From Massilia sp. ST3 (GTDB taxonomy: Bacteria > Pseudomonadota > Gammaproteobacteria > Burkholderiales > Burkholderiaceae_D): DNA of 64,000 nt. Position numbers and translations under genes: made by a program. Each line of letters starts with the position of its first letter. Position 1 is the stretch's first letter. The notes under the pieces are model-generated. The model was given only the letters and a program-made list of their open reading frames with translations, did not search any database and was not told where the DNA came from. Where the stretch lies: contig NZ_JAGPWC010000018.1 of assembly GCF_018119405.1 (NCBI RefSeq), positions 1 through 64,000 on the forward strand, written 5' to 3'. This document shows positions 19,754 to 30,419 of this stretch, piece by piece.

Positions 19754-20908
19754 ATGCGTATTAGCAGGAAGCTCGTTGGTGTTGGTGTGCTGGCCCTGAT
19801 GACGGGTTGCTCGACCATTAATTCGCTGAATCCCTTCGCCTCCAAGCCGAAGGGCGACCAGCCGGCCAAGCTGGTGGAACTGAAGGGTTCCATGGCCGTG
19901 CGCACCGCATGGAAGCTCGACATCGGCAAGGCCCAGGGCTACCAGTTCTCGCCGGCCCTGACCGGCAACAGCGTGGTGGTGGCGGGCGGCGGCGGCGACA
20001 TCGCGCGCGTCGAGGCGGCCAGCGGCCGCGTCGTGTGGCGCATCAAGGCCGGCAGCGACCTGACCGCGGGCGTGGGCACCGACGGCAACCTGATCGTGGT
20101 CGGCGGCGAGGACGGCATGCTGCTGGCCTTCGACATGGACGGCAAGGCCATGTGGAAGACCCAGCTCTCGAGCGAACTGCTGTCGCCTCCGGTCGTGAGC
20201 CAGGGCGTGGTGGTGGCGCGCTCGCTCGACAACCGCATCGTCGGCGTCGACGCCCAGACCGGCGCCAAGAAATGGACCGTGCAGAAGGTCGCGCCGCCGC
20301 TGACCCTGCGCAACGCGCCGGGCATGATCGTGTCCGGCAGCGACGTCATCGTCGCCCAGCCGGGCGGCAAGCTGTCCTCGCTGATCCTTGCGACCGGCGC
20401 CCCGCGCTGGGACGTCGAGGTCGGCGTGGCGCGCGGCGCCACCGAACTGGAACGCGTGACCGACATCGGCGGCGCCCCGGTGCTGTTCGAGAACGACGTC
20501 TGCGCCGTGTCCTACCAGGGCCGCGTGGGCTGCTTCGACGTCACCACCGGCGCCGCGCGCTGGACCCGCGACCTCTCGTCCGAAGTGGGCGTGGCGGTCG
20601 ACCAGCGCTTCGTCTTCGCCGCCGACGACAAGGGCGCGCTGCACGCCTTCACCCGCGACACCGGCTCCTCGAGCTGGAAAAACGACAAGCTGTCCTTCCG
20701 CCGCCTCTCGACCCCGCTGTCCTACGGCCGTGCGGTCGCGGTCGGCGACCTGGAAGGCATCGTGCACTTCCTGTCGCGCGAGGACGGCTCCTTCCTGGCG
20801 CGCGCCGCCACCGACGGCAGCCCCATCGTGGGCACGCCATTGGTTGCCGGCTCGAACCTGATCTTTCAAACACAAAATGGAACTGTGACCGCCATCGCGG
20901 TCGAATAG
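19754..20908 (+). CDS. bamB: Outer-membrane assembly lipoprotein BamB
   Basis: BamB (384 residues) is a lipoprotein of the BAM complex that inserts beta-barrel proteins in the outer membrane. The signal peptide ends in lipobox LMTGC. The rest is an eight-bladed beta-propeller of PQQ-like repeats with recurrent A-G...W motifs (e.g. RVEAASGRVVWRIK, DAQTGAKKWTV, TTGAARWTRDL). Residue pattern and length match the family. It is followed 9 bp later by der, the conserved order in proteobacteria. Confidence 0.95.
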   Translation: MRISRKLVGVGVLALMTGCSTINSLNPFASKPKGDQPAKLVELKGSMAVRTAWKLDIGKAQGYQFSPALTGNSVVVAGGGGDIARVEAASGRVVWRIKAGSDLTAGVGTDGNLIVVGGEDGMLLAFDMDGKAMWKTQLSSELLSPPVVSQGVVVARSLDNRIVGVDAQTGAKKWTVQKVAPPLTLRNAPGMIVSGSDVIVAQPGGKLSSLILATGAPRWDVEVGVARGATELERVTDIGGAPVLFENDVCAVSYQGRVGCFDVTTGAARWTRDLSSEVGVAVDQRFVFAADDKGALHAFTRDTGSSSWKNDKLSFRRLSTPLSYGRAVAVGDLEGIVHFLSREDGSFLARAATDGSPIVGTPLVAGSNLIFQTQNGTVTAIAVE

Positions 20909-20917
20909 AATAAGTAC

Positions 20918-22261
20918 ATGAAGCCGGTAATCGCACTCGTAGGTCGTCCCAACGTCGGGAAATCGACCCTGTTCAATCGCCTGACCCGTTCGCGCGACGC
21001 GCTCGTGGCAGACCTCCCTGGTCTCACCCGCGACCGCCACTACGGCGAAGGCCGGATCGGCGAACGTCCGTTCCTGGTCATCGACACGGGTGGTTTCGAA
21101 CCGGTCGCCAAGGAAGGCATCATGCACGAAATGGCGCTGCAGACGCGCCAGGCCGTGGCCGAAGCCGACGTGGTCGTGTTCATCGTGGACGGCCGCCAGG
21201 GCCTGACTCCGCACGACAAGACCATCACCGACTACCTGCGCAAGGCCGGCCGCAAGGTCATGCTCGTGGTCAACAAGTCGGAGGGCATGAAGTACACCTC
21301 CGTGACCGCCGACTTCTACGAGCTGGGCCTGGGCGACCCCTATGTCATCTCCGCCGCCCACGGCGACGGCGTGCACGACCTGGTGCGCGAAGCCCTGGAC
21401 ATCGCCTTCGCCGACCGTCCCGACGAAGAGGACGAGCCGGAGCACCCGGACCACGGGATCAAGATCGCCATCGTCGGCCGCCCGAACGTGGGCAAGTCGA
21501 CCCTGATCAATACCCTGGTCGGCGAGCAGCGCGTGATCGCCTTCGACATGCCGGGCACCACCCGCGACTCGATCGAAGTGCCGTTCGAGCGCGACGGCAA
21601 GAAATACACCCTGATCGACACCGCCGGCATCCGCCGCCGCGGCAAGATTTTCGAAGCCATCGAGAAATTCTCGGTGGTCAAGACGATGCAGTCGATCTCG
21701 GACGCCAACGTGGTCATCCTTCTGCTGGATGCGCAGCAGGACATTTCCGAGCAAGATGCCCACATCGCCGGCTTCATCCTGGAAGCGGGCAGGGCGCTCG
21801 TGGTCGTGGTCAACAAGTGGGACGGCCTGCAGTCGCACCAGCGCGACCAGGTCAAGATCGACCTCGACCGCAAGCTGGACTTCCTGGGCTTCGCCAAGAC
21901 CCACTTCATCTCGGCGCTGAAGGGCACCGGCATTCCGCAGATGATGAAGTCGGTCGAGTCGGCCTACAAGGCCGCCACCACCAACCTGTCGACGCCCAAG
22001 CTCACCCGCGCCCTGCAGGAAGCCGTGGAAAAGCAGGAGCCCAAGCGCAAGGGCAGCATCCGTCCCAAGATGCGCTATGCGCACCAGGGCGGCCAGAATC
22101 CGCCGATCATCGTCATCCACGGCAATGCGCTGGAGGGAATCACCGAGCCGTACAAACGTTACCTGGAGAAACATTTCCGCGATACGTTCAACCTCGTCGG
22201 CACCCCGCTGCGCATCGAACTGAAGAGCGGGAAGAACCCGTTTGCCAAGGAACAGAAATAG
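20918..22261 (+). CDS. der: Ribosome biogenesis GTPase Der
   Basis: Der (EngA, 447 residues) has two tandem GTPase domains, each with a [11 protein letters not shown]-loop (near residues 8 and 185), followed by a KH-like C-terminal domain ([22 protein letters not shown]). It binds the 50S subunit and is needed for its assembly. The NKxD motifs (VNKSEG, slightly altered in domain 1, and VNKWDG in domain 2) are visible. It is probably co-transcribed with bamB. A 140-bp gap then precedes hfq. Confidence 0.97.
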   Translation: MKPVIALVGRPNVGKSTLFNRLTRSRDALVADLPGLTRDRHYGEGRIGERPFLVIDTGGFEPVAKEGIMHEMALQTRQAVAEADVVVFIVDGRQGLTPHDKTITDYLRKAGRKVMLVVNKSEGMKYTSVTADFYELGLGDPYVISAAHGDGVHDLVREALDIAFADRPDEEDEPEHPDHGIKIAIVGRPNVGKSTLINTLVGEQRVIAFDMPGTTRDSIEVPFERDGKKYTLIDTAGIRRRGKIFEAIEKFSVVKTMQSISDANVVILLLDAQQDISEQDAHIAGFILEAGRALVVVVNKWDGLQSHQRDQVKIDLDRKLDFLGFAKTHFISALKGTGIPQMMKSVESAYKAATTNLSTPKLTRALQEAVEKQEPKRKGSIRPKMRYAHQGGQNPPIIVIHGNALEGITEPYKRYLEKHFRDTFNLVGTPLRIELKSGKNPFAKEQK

Positions 22262-22401
22262 CCGTAGCAGTACGACAAAAAGTGGCAAAACAGGTTACAG
22301 TAGCTTAGGGCTTTCATTCGCTACAGCGGAATGTCGCCTTGACACTTGAAATCCGGCAAATCGCCACAATTTTTAAACTACAACAACATTACGGAGCTGT
22401 T

Positions 22402-22638
22402 ATGAGCAACAAAGGGCAACTGTTACAAGACCCATTCCTGAACGCCTTGCGCAAGGAGCACGTCCCCGTCTCCATCTACCTGGTCAACGGCATCAAGCTG
22501 CAGGGCCATATCGAGTCCTTCGACCAGTACGTCGTCCTGCTTCGTAATACCGTGACCCAGATGGTCTACAAGCACGCCATTTCCACCGTTGTGCCGGCCC
22601 GCGCCGTCAACCTCAACCTCGACTCCGAAGCCGAGTAA
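22402..22638 (+). CDS. hfq: RNA chaperone Hfq
   Basis: Hfq (78 residues) is a hexameric Sm-like protein that pairs small RNAs with mRNAs. Sm1 ([20 protein letters not shown]) and Sm2 (the [10 protein letters not shown] motif) are complete; the C-terminal tail is short. GGAG lies upstream of ATG 22402. A TTGACA at 22339-22344 is a possible -35 but no well-spaced -10 was found. It leads the conserved group hfq-hflX-hflK-hflC. Confidence 0.98.
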   Translation: MSNKGQLLQDPFLNALRKEHVPVSIYLVNGIKLQGHIESFDQYVVLLRNTVTQMVYKHAISTVVPARAVNLNLDSEAE

Positions 22639-22643
22639 GGCCG

Positions 22644-23867
22644 ATGGCTGACGCCCCCGGCACGCCTTCCATGCGCGCAGCGCTGGTCGGCATCGATTTT
22701 GGCGCTGGCGACTTTGCCGCCAGCCTGGAAGAGCTGTCGCTGCTTGCGCGCTCCGCCGGCGCGGAGCCGATCACCACGATCACGGCCAAGCGCGCCAGTC
22801 CCGATCCCGCCCACTTCGTCGGCAGCGGCAAGGCCGACGAAATCGCGATGGCCTGCAAGGCCGAGCGCATCGACATCGTCATCTTCAACCACGCGCTGTC
22901 GCCGGCCCAGCAGCGCAACCTGGAACGCCGCCTGGAAATCCGGGTGGTCGACCGCACCAGCCTGATCCTCGACATCTTCGCCCAGCGCGCCAAGAGCCAC
23001 GAGGGCAAGCTGCAGGTGGAACTGGCCCAGCTGCAGCACCTGGCCACGCGCCTGATCCGCGGCTGGACCCACCTGGAGCGCCAGAAGGGCGGTATCGGCC
23101 TGCGCGGCCCAGGTGAAACCCAGCTCGAGACCGACCGCCGCCTGATCGGCGAACGCGTCAAGATGCTGCGCGCCCGCCTGACCAAGCTGCGCAAGCAGCA
23201 CGAGACCCAGCGCCGCGCGCGCGGACGCAACCAGACTTTCTCGGTGTCGCTGGTCGGCTATACCAACGCCGGCAAGTCGACCCTGTTCAATACCCTCACC
23301 AAGGCCGGCGTCTATGTCGCGAACCAGCTGTTCGCGACCCTGGACACCACCAGCCGCCGCCTCTACCTCGGCGACGAGGTCGGCAGCGTCGTCATGAGCG
23401 ACACCGTCGGCTTCGTGCGCGAACTGCCCCACCAGCTGGTCGCGGCTTTCCGCGCCACCCTCGAGGAAACCATCCACGCCGACCTGCTGCTGCACGTGGT
23501 CGACGGCAACTCACCGGTGCGCATGGAGCAGATCGAGCAGGTCAACGAGGTATTGCGCGAGATCGGCGCCGATCATGTGCCCCAGATCCTGGTCTGGAAC
23601 AAGATCGACGCGGCCGGGCTGGAGCCCGGGGTCGAGCGTGATGAATATGATAAGATCAGCCGCGTTTTCATCAGCGCCCATAGTGGCGCCGGCCTGGACC
23701 TGCTGCGCGGCGCGATCGTCGAAGCGGCCCTGGCCGAACCCGGGCAGCAACAAAACGAAGCGCAGGACTCCGTACTCGATTTCGCACTGGACGAACCCTC
23801 GGTGGGCGGTTCGCTGGGCGGTCCTGCCGACAATATGCCAACTTCCACCCATCACGGGCCACACTAG
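22644..23867 (+). CDS. hflX: GTPase HflX
   Basis: HflX (407 residues) is a ribosome-associated GTPase that rescues or splits stalled ribosomes under stress. The N-terminal HflX domain includes the glycine-rich linker GGIGLRGPGETQLETDRR. The G domain has P-loop VGYTNAGKSTLFNTL, switch DTVGFVRELP and NKID. The start is 5 bp after the hfq stop, so the two are coupled. The last 45 residues are a variable tail. Confidence 0.96.
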   Translation: MADAPGTPSMRAALVGIDFGAGDFAASLEELSLLARSAGAEPITTITAKRASPDPAHFVGSGKADEIAMACKAERIDIVIFNHALSPAQQRNLERRLEIRVVDRTSLILDIFAQRAKSHEGKLQVELAQLQHLATRLIRGWTHLERQKGGIGLRGPGETQLETDRRLIGERVKMLRARLTKLRKQHETQRRARGRNQTFSVSLVGYTNAGKSTLFNTLTKAGVYVANQLFATLDTTSRRLYLGDEVGSVVMSDTVGFVRELPHQLVAAFRATLEETIHADLLLHVVDGNSPVRMEQIEQVNEVLREIGADHVPQILVWNKIDAAGLEPGVERDEYDKISRVFISAHSGAGLDLLRGAIVEAALAEPGQQQNEAQDSVLDFALDEPSVGGSLGGPADNMPTSTHHGPH

Positions 23868-23870
23868 CCT

Positions 23871-25157
23871 ATGCTTGTTTCTTTACTAAAACGTTTCGGC
23901 ATCAAAATGTCGCTGAACGATCCGCGTTGGGGCCGCAATCCCGACGATGACCGCAAGGCCCAGGAGGGCCGCCGTCCGGGTGAAGGTCCGCCCGACCTCG
24001 ACCAGCTCTGGCGCGACTTCAACGCCCGCCTGAACCGCATGTTCGGCAACCGCGGCAATGGCGGCGACGGCAATAATGGCGGACCCGGCCGCGGCGACAT
24101 GCGCGGCGCCAGCGTCACCGCCGGCGTGGTCGCCGTCATCGTCGGCCTGATCTGGCTGGCCAGCGGCGCCTTCATCGTGCAGGAAGGCCAGACCGGGGTC
24201 GTCACGACCTTCGGCAAGCTGAGCCACACCACCTCGGCCGGTTTCAACTGGCGCTGGCCTTATCCCTTCCAGGCGCACGAGACGGTCAATGTCTCGCAGA
24301 TCCGCACCGCCGAGATCGGCTACCGCGCCAACGTCCGCAACAAGCAGCCGCAAGAGTCGCTGATGCTCACCGACGACGAGAACATCATCGACATCCAGTT
24401 CGCGGTGCAGTACACGCTGAAGGACCCGGTCCAGTGGCTGTTCAACAACCGCGACCAGGACGACACCGTGCGCCAGGTCGCCGAGACCGCCATCCGAGAA
24501 GTGGTCGGCAAGAACAAGATGGACTTCGTCCTCTACGAAGGCCGCGAGAAGGTGGCCGCCGACGTGCATGCGATCCTGCAGCAGATGGTCGACCGCTACG
24601 CGCTGGGCGCCCTGATCACCAACGTGACCATGCAGGCGGTGCAGCCGCCGGAGCAGGTGCAGACCGCCTTCGACGACGCCGTGCGCGCCGGCCAGGACCG
24701 CGCCCGCGCCAGGAACGAGGGCGAGGCCTATGCCAACCAGGTGATCCCGCAGGCGCGCGGCCAGGCCTTCCGCCTGCAGCAGGACGCCGAAGCCTACCGC
24801 TCGATGGTGGTGGAGAACGCGACCGGTAACGCCGCCCGCTTCAACCAGGTGGTGGCCGCCTACGGCAAGGCCCCGGGCGTGACGCGCGACCGCATGTACA
24901 TCGACACCATGCAGCAGATCTTCACCAGCACCACCAAGGTGATGGTCGATACGCGCAACAACAGCGGCATGATCTACCTGCCGCTCGACAAGCTGCTCGC
25001 GCAGAGCGCCGCCAACGATTCCGCCGTCGGCAACAAGTCCGGCCCGGTGCAGGTACCCCAGTCCCAGCCGACGCCGGAAGTAACGCAAGCCATGGATTCG
25101 GTGCGCCAGCGCGACGAGCGCAGCCGCGATTCCTCACGTGACCGGGAGAGCCGCTGA
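23871..25157 (+). CDS. hflK: FtsH protease modulator HflK
   Basis: HflK (428 residues) is an inner-membrane SPFH/Band-7 protein that forms a large complex with HflC around the FtsH protease. A Gly/Asn-rich N-terminal segment is followed by one membrane span at about residues 85-105 and then the SPFH domain (EGQTGVVTTFGKLSHTTSAG onwards) and a coiled coil. The first ATG (23871) gives MLVSLLKRFGIK; the ATG at 23907 (MSLNDPRWGR, more like the E. coli start region) is a real alternative. Its stop overlaps hflC by one base. Confidence 0.95.
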   Translation: MLVSLLKRFGIKMSLNDPRWGRNPDDDRKAQEGRRPGEGPPDLDQLWRDFNARLNRMFGNRGNGGDGNNGGPGRGDMRGASVTAGVVAVIVGLIWLASGAFIVQEGQTGVVTTFGKLSHTTSAGFNWRWPYPFQAHETVNVSQIRTAEIGYRANVRNKQPQESLMLTDDENIIDIQFAVQYTLKDPVQWLFNNRDQDDTVRQVAETAIREVVGKNKMDFVLYEGREKVAADVHAILQQMVDRYALGALITNVTMQAVQPPEQVQTAFDDAVRAGQDRARARNEGEAYANQVIPQARGQAFRLQQDAEAYRSMVVENATGNAARFNQVVAAYGKAPGVTRDRMYIDTMQQIFTSTTKVMVDTRNNSGMIYLPLDKLLAQSAANDSAVGNKSGPVQVPQSQPTPEVTQAMDSVRQRDERSRDSSRDRESR

Positions 25158-26029
25158 TGAACCGCCTCGTAACCTTTTTCGTGGCGGGCTTTATTGCCCT
25201 GATGCTGTTGTCGTCCACCGTGTTCGTGGTCGACCAGCGCCGCTTCGCCATCGTCTTCGCCCTGGGCCAGGTGCGCGACGTGATCACCGAGCCGGGCCTG
25301 CATTTCAAGCTGCCGCCGCCGTTCCAGAACGTGATCTACCTGGACAAGCGCATCCTGACGCTCGACACGCCCGACGCCGACCGCTTCATCACGGCCGAGA
25401 AGAAGAACATCCTGGTGGATGCCTTCGTCAAGTGGCGCATCGTCGACCCGCGCCTGTACTACATCAGCTTCACCGGCGACGAAAGCCGCGCCCGCGACCG
25501 CATGTCGCAGATCATCAAGGCGGCCCTGAACGACGAGATCACCAAGCGCACCGTGCGCGAAGTGATCTCGGGCGAACGCGGCGCCGTGATGGCGGCGGTG
25601 CAGCAGAAGGTGGTGGCCGAGGCCAAGGAAATCGGCGTCGGCATCGTCGACGTGCGCCTGAAGCGCGTGGACTACATCGAGCAGATCAACAACTCGGTGT
25701 ACGAACGCATGCGCGCCGAGCGCGTCCGCGTCGCCAACGAGCTGCGTTCGACCGGCGCCGCCGAGTCCGAGCAGATCCGCGCCGATGCAGACCGCCAGCG
25801 CACCGTGATCATCGCCGAAGCCTTCCGCGAGGCCGAGAAGATCAAGGGTGACGGCGATGCGAAGGCGTCGGTGATCTATGCCGAAGCGTTTGGCAAGAAT
25901 CCGGAGTTCGCCAAGTTCTACCGCTCGCTGGAGGCGTATCGCGCCAGCTTCAAGGACCGGAACGATGTGCTGGTGATGGATCCGAATTCGGAGTTCTTCA
26001 AGTACTTCAAGCAGCCGGGCTCGAAGTAA
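25157..26029 (+). CDS. hflC: FtsH protease modulator HflC
   Basis: HflC (290 residues) is HflK's partner. It has an N-terminal signal anchor (residues 4-22) and an SPFH/Band-7 domain (VDQRRFAIVFALGQV through RVDYIEQINNSVYERM), then a C-terminal coiled coil. The one-base overlap with hflK suggests coupled translation and equal amounts. It is followed by nearly 400 bp of non-coding sequence with a REPIN-like pair, so hisZ probably has its own promoter. Confidence 0.96.
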   Translation: MNRLVTFFVAGFIALMLLSSTVFVVDQRRFAIVFALGQVRDVITEPGLHFKLPPPFQNVIYLDKRILTLDTPDADRFITAEKKNILVDAFVKWRIVDPRLYYISFTGDESRARDRMSQIIKAALNDEITKRTVREVISGERGAVMAAVQQKVVAEAKEIGVGIVDVRLKRVDYIEQINNSVYERMRAERVRVANELRSTGAAESEQIRADADRQRTVIIAEAFREAEKIKGDGDAKASVIYAEAFGKNPEFAKFYRSLEAYRASFKDRNDVLVMDPNSEFFKYFKQPGSK

Positions 26030-26426
26030 TGCTTGTTCTGTCCGCTCACACTTGGGGTGAGGGCGGGCAGGGTGGCAGATCATACAAACTTGGGTCCCCG
26101 TCTTCGCAGGGATGACGGTTTGGAGGTCAGTTGTGCTGAAGGCTTCGTCGCCTTGCACCCGCTCCCTCCGAACGTCATCCCTGCGAAGGCGGGGACCCAA
26201 GTTCCTTGCGCACCACGAACGCCCTTCGCACCCTGAATGACAGAAATAAGCAACTTGTCTATCGTGGCAATTTGCCAACCCGCATCCTGTCAAACAAGCA
26301 TTCCCCGCCAGTTAACCGCCGTTTTCGGTTAAAATCACCGATTCGGCGCTCGCGCCGCGCGTCGGCACGTCTGTTGCCGTCACGTCGTTGCTCTCTTTAA
26401 AATCCATCACCCAACCGCTGTTGCCC
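26030..26426. other. Intergenic region holding a REPIN-like pair
   Basis: Between hflC and hisZ no convincing gene is present. The left half carries an inverted pair of family-1 palindromes. The right half is less GC-rich (e.g. TTTTCGGTTAAAATCACCG at 26322-26340) and probably contains the hisZ-purA promoter, but no hexamer pair with good spacing could be fixed. Confidence 0.6.
26086..26205. repeat. REPIN-like pair, family 1 (copy C)
   Basis: A minus-orientation element (AAACTTGGGTCCCCGTCTTC start) at 26086-26118 and a plus-orientation element (CGTCATCCCTGCGAAGGCGG start) at 26173-26205 are separated by 54 bp, as in copies A and B. Confidence 0.8.
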
Positions 26427-27581
26427 ATGCCGAATTGGCTATTGCCTGAGAATATTGCCGATGTCTTGCCGTCCGAAGCGCGCAAGATCGAGGAACTGCG
26501 CCGCCTGATGCTGGATAATTTCCGGCTGTACGGCTACGAACTGGTGATGCCGCCGCTGCTCGAGTACACCGACTCGCTGCTGGCCGGCGCCGGACAGGAC
26601 ACCGAACTCAAGACCTTCAAGGTGGTGGACCCGCTCACCGGCCGCCTGCTCGGCCTGCGCGCTGACATGACCACCCAGGTCGCCCGCATCGACGCCCACC
26701 TGCTGAACCGCGATTCCGTCACCCGACTGTGCTACGCCGGCTCGGTGCTGCATACCCGTCCGTCGGGCCTGCACGCGACCCGCGAGCCGGTGCAGATCGG
26801 CGCCGAGATCTACGGCCACGCCGGCCTCGAGGCCGATGCCGAGATCCAGGAACTGGCCCTCGGCTCGCTGGCCCTGGCCGGCTTCACCGACGTGCGCCTG
26901 GACCTGTCCCACGTCGGGGTGCTGCGCGCCCTGCTGGCGGAAGACCCGGCGGCGCGGCGCGACGAAACCCAGATCTACTGCCTGCTGCGCGCCAAGGATG
27001 CCGCCAGCCTGGACGAGATCTCGAAGAACTACTACCCGCAGACCCGCCAGGCCCTGCTGGCGCTGCCCCAGCTGTACGGCGACATCGACGTGCTGGCGCG
27101 CGCCAAGGAAATGCTGCCGGCCCTGCCGGGCATCACCCGCGCGCTGGCCGAACTGGCCGCGCTGGCGGGTTCGGCCATCGGCCGCGCCGACGTGGCGGTC
27201 GACCTGGCCGACCTGCGCGGCTACCAGTACGAAAGCGGCGCCATGTTCGCGCTCTACGTGCCGGGCCTGCCGAACGCGGTGGCGCGCGGCGGCCGCTACG
27301 ACCACGTAGGCGAGGCCTTCGGCCGTGCGCGTCCCGCGACCGGCTTCTCGCTCGACCTGCGCGAGCTGGCGCGCCTGCTGCCGACCGCCGAGCGCAAGCA
27401 TTCCATCCGCGCGCCCTGGGGCAACGCCCCGGAACTGCGGGAAAAAATCGCTGACCTGCGCAAGGCAGGCGAAGTCGTGATCCAGAGCATGCCGGGTCAC
27501 GACAATGTTCAGGACGAGTTCGAGTGCGACCGCGTGCTCGTCCTCGAAAACGGAAATTGGATTCTCAAAAACTTAGGTTAA
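26427..27581 (+). CDS. hisZ: ATP phosphoribosyltransferase regulatory subunit HisZ
   Basis: HisZ (384 residues) resembles HisRS but lacks aminoacylation activity; it is the regulatory subunit of the short-form HisG in the first step of histidine synthesis. The class-II-like core ([45 protein letters not shown]) is clear. There is no HisRS anticodon-binding domain of normal length. ATG 26427 begins the conserved [15 protein letters not shown]. No hisG is in the window. It is followed immediately by purA, the usual betaproteobacterial order after hflC. Confidence 0.94.
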   Translation: MPNWLLPENIADVLPSEARKIEELRRLMLDNFRLYGYELVMPPLLEYTDSLLAGAGQDTELKTFKVVDPLTGRLLGLRADMTTQVARIDAHLLNRDSVTRLCYAGSVLHTRPSGLHATREPVQIGAEIYGHAGLEADAEIQELALGSLALAGFTDVRLDLSHVGVLRALLAEDPAARRDETQIYCLLRAKDAASLDEISKNYYPQTRQALLALPQLYGDIDVLARAKEMLPALPGITRALAELAALAGSAIGRADVAVDLADLRGYQYESGAMFALYVPGLPNAVARGGRYDHVGEAFGRARPATGFSLDLRELARLLPTAERKHSIRAPWGNAPELREKIADLRKAGEVVIQSMPGHDNVQDEFECDRVLVLENGNWILKNLG

Positions 27582-28901
<1,320 letters not shown>

Positions 28902-28932
28902 TTCAAATTATAAAAATAGGAATAGCCTGAAC

Positions 28933-29472
28933 ATGAACACCCCTGCATCGACCGAAAAGGACCTCTGGGTTTCCTGGGACGAGTACAACCGCCTGGTCGA
29001 GCGCCTCGCGCTGCAAGTCTACGAATCGAACTGGAAGTTCGACATGGTGCTGTGCCTGGCGCGCGGCGGCGTGCGTCCCGGTGACGTGATCTCGCGCATC
29101 TTCGACGTGCCGCTGGCGATCCTGTCGACCAGCTCCTACCGCGAAGAAGCCGGCACCAAGCAGGGCAACCTGGACATCGCCAAGTACATGACCATGACCA
29201 AGGGCCCGCTGGCCGGCCGCATCCTGCTGGTCGACGACCTGGCCGACTCCGGCGTGACCCTGCAAAAGGTGCGCGAGCACCTGCAGACCAACTACCCGGA
29301 CGTCTCGGAAGTGAAATCGGCCGTCATCTGGGTCAAGGGCACGTCAAGCTTCAAGCCGGACTACCACCTGGAAGACCTGCCGCACAACCCGTGGATCCAC
29401 CAGCCGTTCGAGGACTACGACGGCCTGCGTCCGCACCAGCTGGCGGCCTGGATGAAGAAGTTCGAGAAGTAA
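28933..29472 (+). CDS. Phosphoribosyltransferase (Gpt/HPRT-like)
   Basis: This 179-residue protein has the type I phosphoribosyltransferase fold with PRPP loop ILLVDDLADSGVTL at about residues 97-110. The N-terminal WDEYNRLVERLALQVYESNWKFD-like region and the hood differ from orotate enzymes and resemble purine (xanthine/hypoxanthine) salvage enzymes. The position after purA fits purine salvage. The substrate cannot be fixed from sequence alone. ATG 28933 has AGGAA upstream at slightly long spacing. A terminator hairpin follows. Confidence 0.85.
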   Translation: MNTPASTEKDLWVSWDEYNRLVERLALQVYESNWKFDMVLCLARGGVRPGDVISRIFDVPLAILSTSSYREEAGTKQGNLDIAKYMTMTKGPLAGRILLVDDLADSGVTLQKVREHLQTNYPDVSEVKSAVIWVKGTSSFKPDYHLEDLPHNPWIHQPFEDYDGLRPHQLAAWMKKFEK

Positions 29473-29493
29473 TTCTTCGGTAGGCATACCGAA

Positions 29494-29532
29494 TGGGGCA
29501 GGGAAGGGCGGAAGCCTTTTCCTGCCTTTTTC
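29494..29532 (+). terminator. Rho-independent terminator after phosphoribosyltransferase
   Basis: GGCAGGGAA (from 29497) pairs with TTTTCCTGCC (to 29526) across a GC-rich loop and is followed by TTTTTCTTT, closing the hisZ-purA-phosphoribosyltransferase unit. Confidence 0.75.
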
Positions 29533-29543
29533 TTTGGCACTAT

Positions 29544-29581
29544 CGTAGGGTTGGCGGCTTCGCCGCGACGCGTTCACCCAG
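29544..29581. repeat. Family-2-like palindrome fragment
   Basis: ATCGTAGGGTTGGCGGCTTC followed by GCCGCGACGCGTTCACCC resembles the family-2 element end (GTAGGGTGG...CGCG) but is diverged and single. It lies between the terminator and the marC-like gene. Confidence 0.4.
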
Positions 29582-29725
29582 CGCCGGCACGGTCGAGGAA
29601 TTTCATATGCCAACGATCACGCGTCGGCGGAAATCCGCCGACCCTGCGCGAATCGCGGCGCAGGCGTGCGGGATGTTAAGATGCTCTCATTCGTTACTTT
29701 CGGGTAATCCAACAACAAGAATCCC

Positions 29726-30322
29726 ATGACCCAAAGCTTCTTCCAGACCTTCATCCTCCTGATCCTCGTCACCGACCCCTTCGGCAACGTTCCCTTGTTC
29801 GCCGCCGCTCTCAAGGACGTGGCTCCGCAGCGCCGTCCGCGCATCGTGGTGCGCGAATGCGCGATCGCCTTCCTGCTGCTGCTGGTGTTCATGTTCTTCG
29901 GCCAGCACTTCCTCGAAGCGCTGCACCTGAGCCCGGTCTCGCTGCGCATCGGCGGCGCCGTCATTCTCCTGATGATCGCGATCCGCATGATCTTCCCGCA
30001 TCCGGACGGCGTGCTGGGCCGCAGCGAACATGGCGAGCCCTTCATCGTGCCGCTGGCGATCCCGGCGCTGGCCGGCCCGTCGGCCCTGGCCACCGTGCTG
30101 CTGTTCAGCTCGACCAGTTTCTCCGAAACCATGGTCCATGTCGCCGCGCTGGCGGCGGTGGGCATCGTGTGGCTGGCCGTGTTCCTGAGCGCCGAGCGCC
30201 TGCAGCAGAAGCTGGGGCCGCAGGTCATGACGGCCTTCGAGCGCCTGATGGGCCTGATCCTCACGGCGATGTCGATCGAAATGCTGCTCGGCGGTATCCG
30301 CGAGTTCGTCAAGACGCTGTAA
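29726..30322 (+). CDS. MarC family integral membrane protein
   Basis: This 198-residue protein has six hydrophobic helices. The N-terminal LLILVTDPFGNVPLFAAAL and the central VPLAIPALAGPSALATV repeat-like motifs (DPxGN.P and P.L.GP) are hallmarks of the MarC/YhgN family. Family members are inner-membrane proteins of unknown transport function; the historical link to multiple antibiotic resistance is not supported. It stands alone between two terminator-like hairpins. Confidence 0.9.
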   Translation: MTQSFFQTFILLILVTDPFGNVPLFAAALKDVAPQRRPRIVVRECAIAFLLLLVFMFFGQHFLEALHLSPVSLRIGGAVILLMIAIRMIFPHPDGVLGRSEHGEPFIVPLAIPALAGPSALATVLLFSSTSFSETMVHVAALAAVGIVWLAVFLSAERLQQKLGPQVMTAFERLMGLILTAMSIEMLLGGIREFVKTL

Positions 30323-30380
30323 GCCGGTCAGCCGTGCGGAAGGATGCCGGACAATTCTGGCACACTGCGATAGACGCCTG

Positions 30381-30403
30381 ACGCGTCCACGACGCGTCTT
30401 TTA
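30381..30403 (+). terminator. Possible terminator after marC-like gene
   Basis: ACGCGTC-CAC-GACGCGT (30381-30397) forms a short stem followed by CTTTTA. It lies 16 bp before the ATG of the next gene, so it could also act in that gene's leader. Confidence 0.4.
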
Positions 30404-30419
30404 CCTGCTCCCACCGAGA

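Noticed and set aside
19733-22288. Long minus-strand frame opposite bamB and der
   Set aside because: It spans two confident genes and has no recognisable domains.
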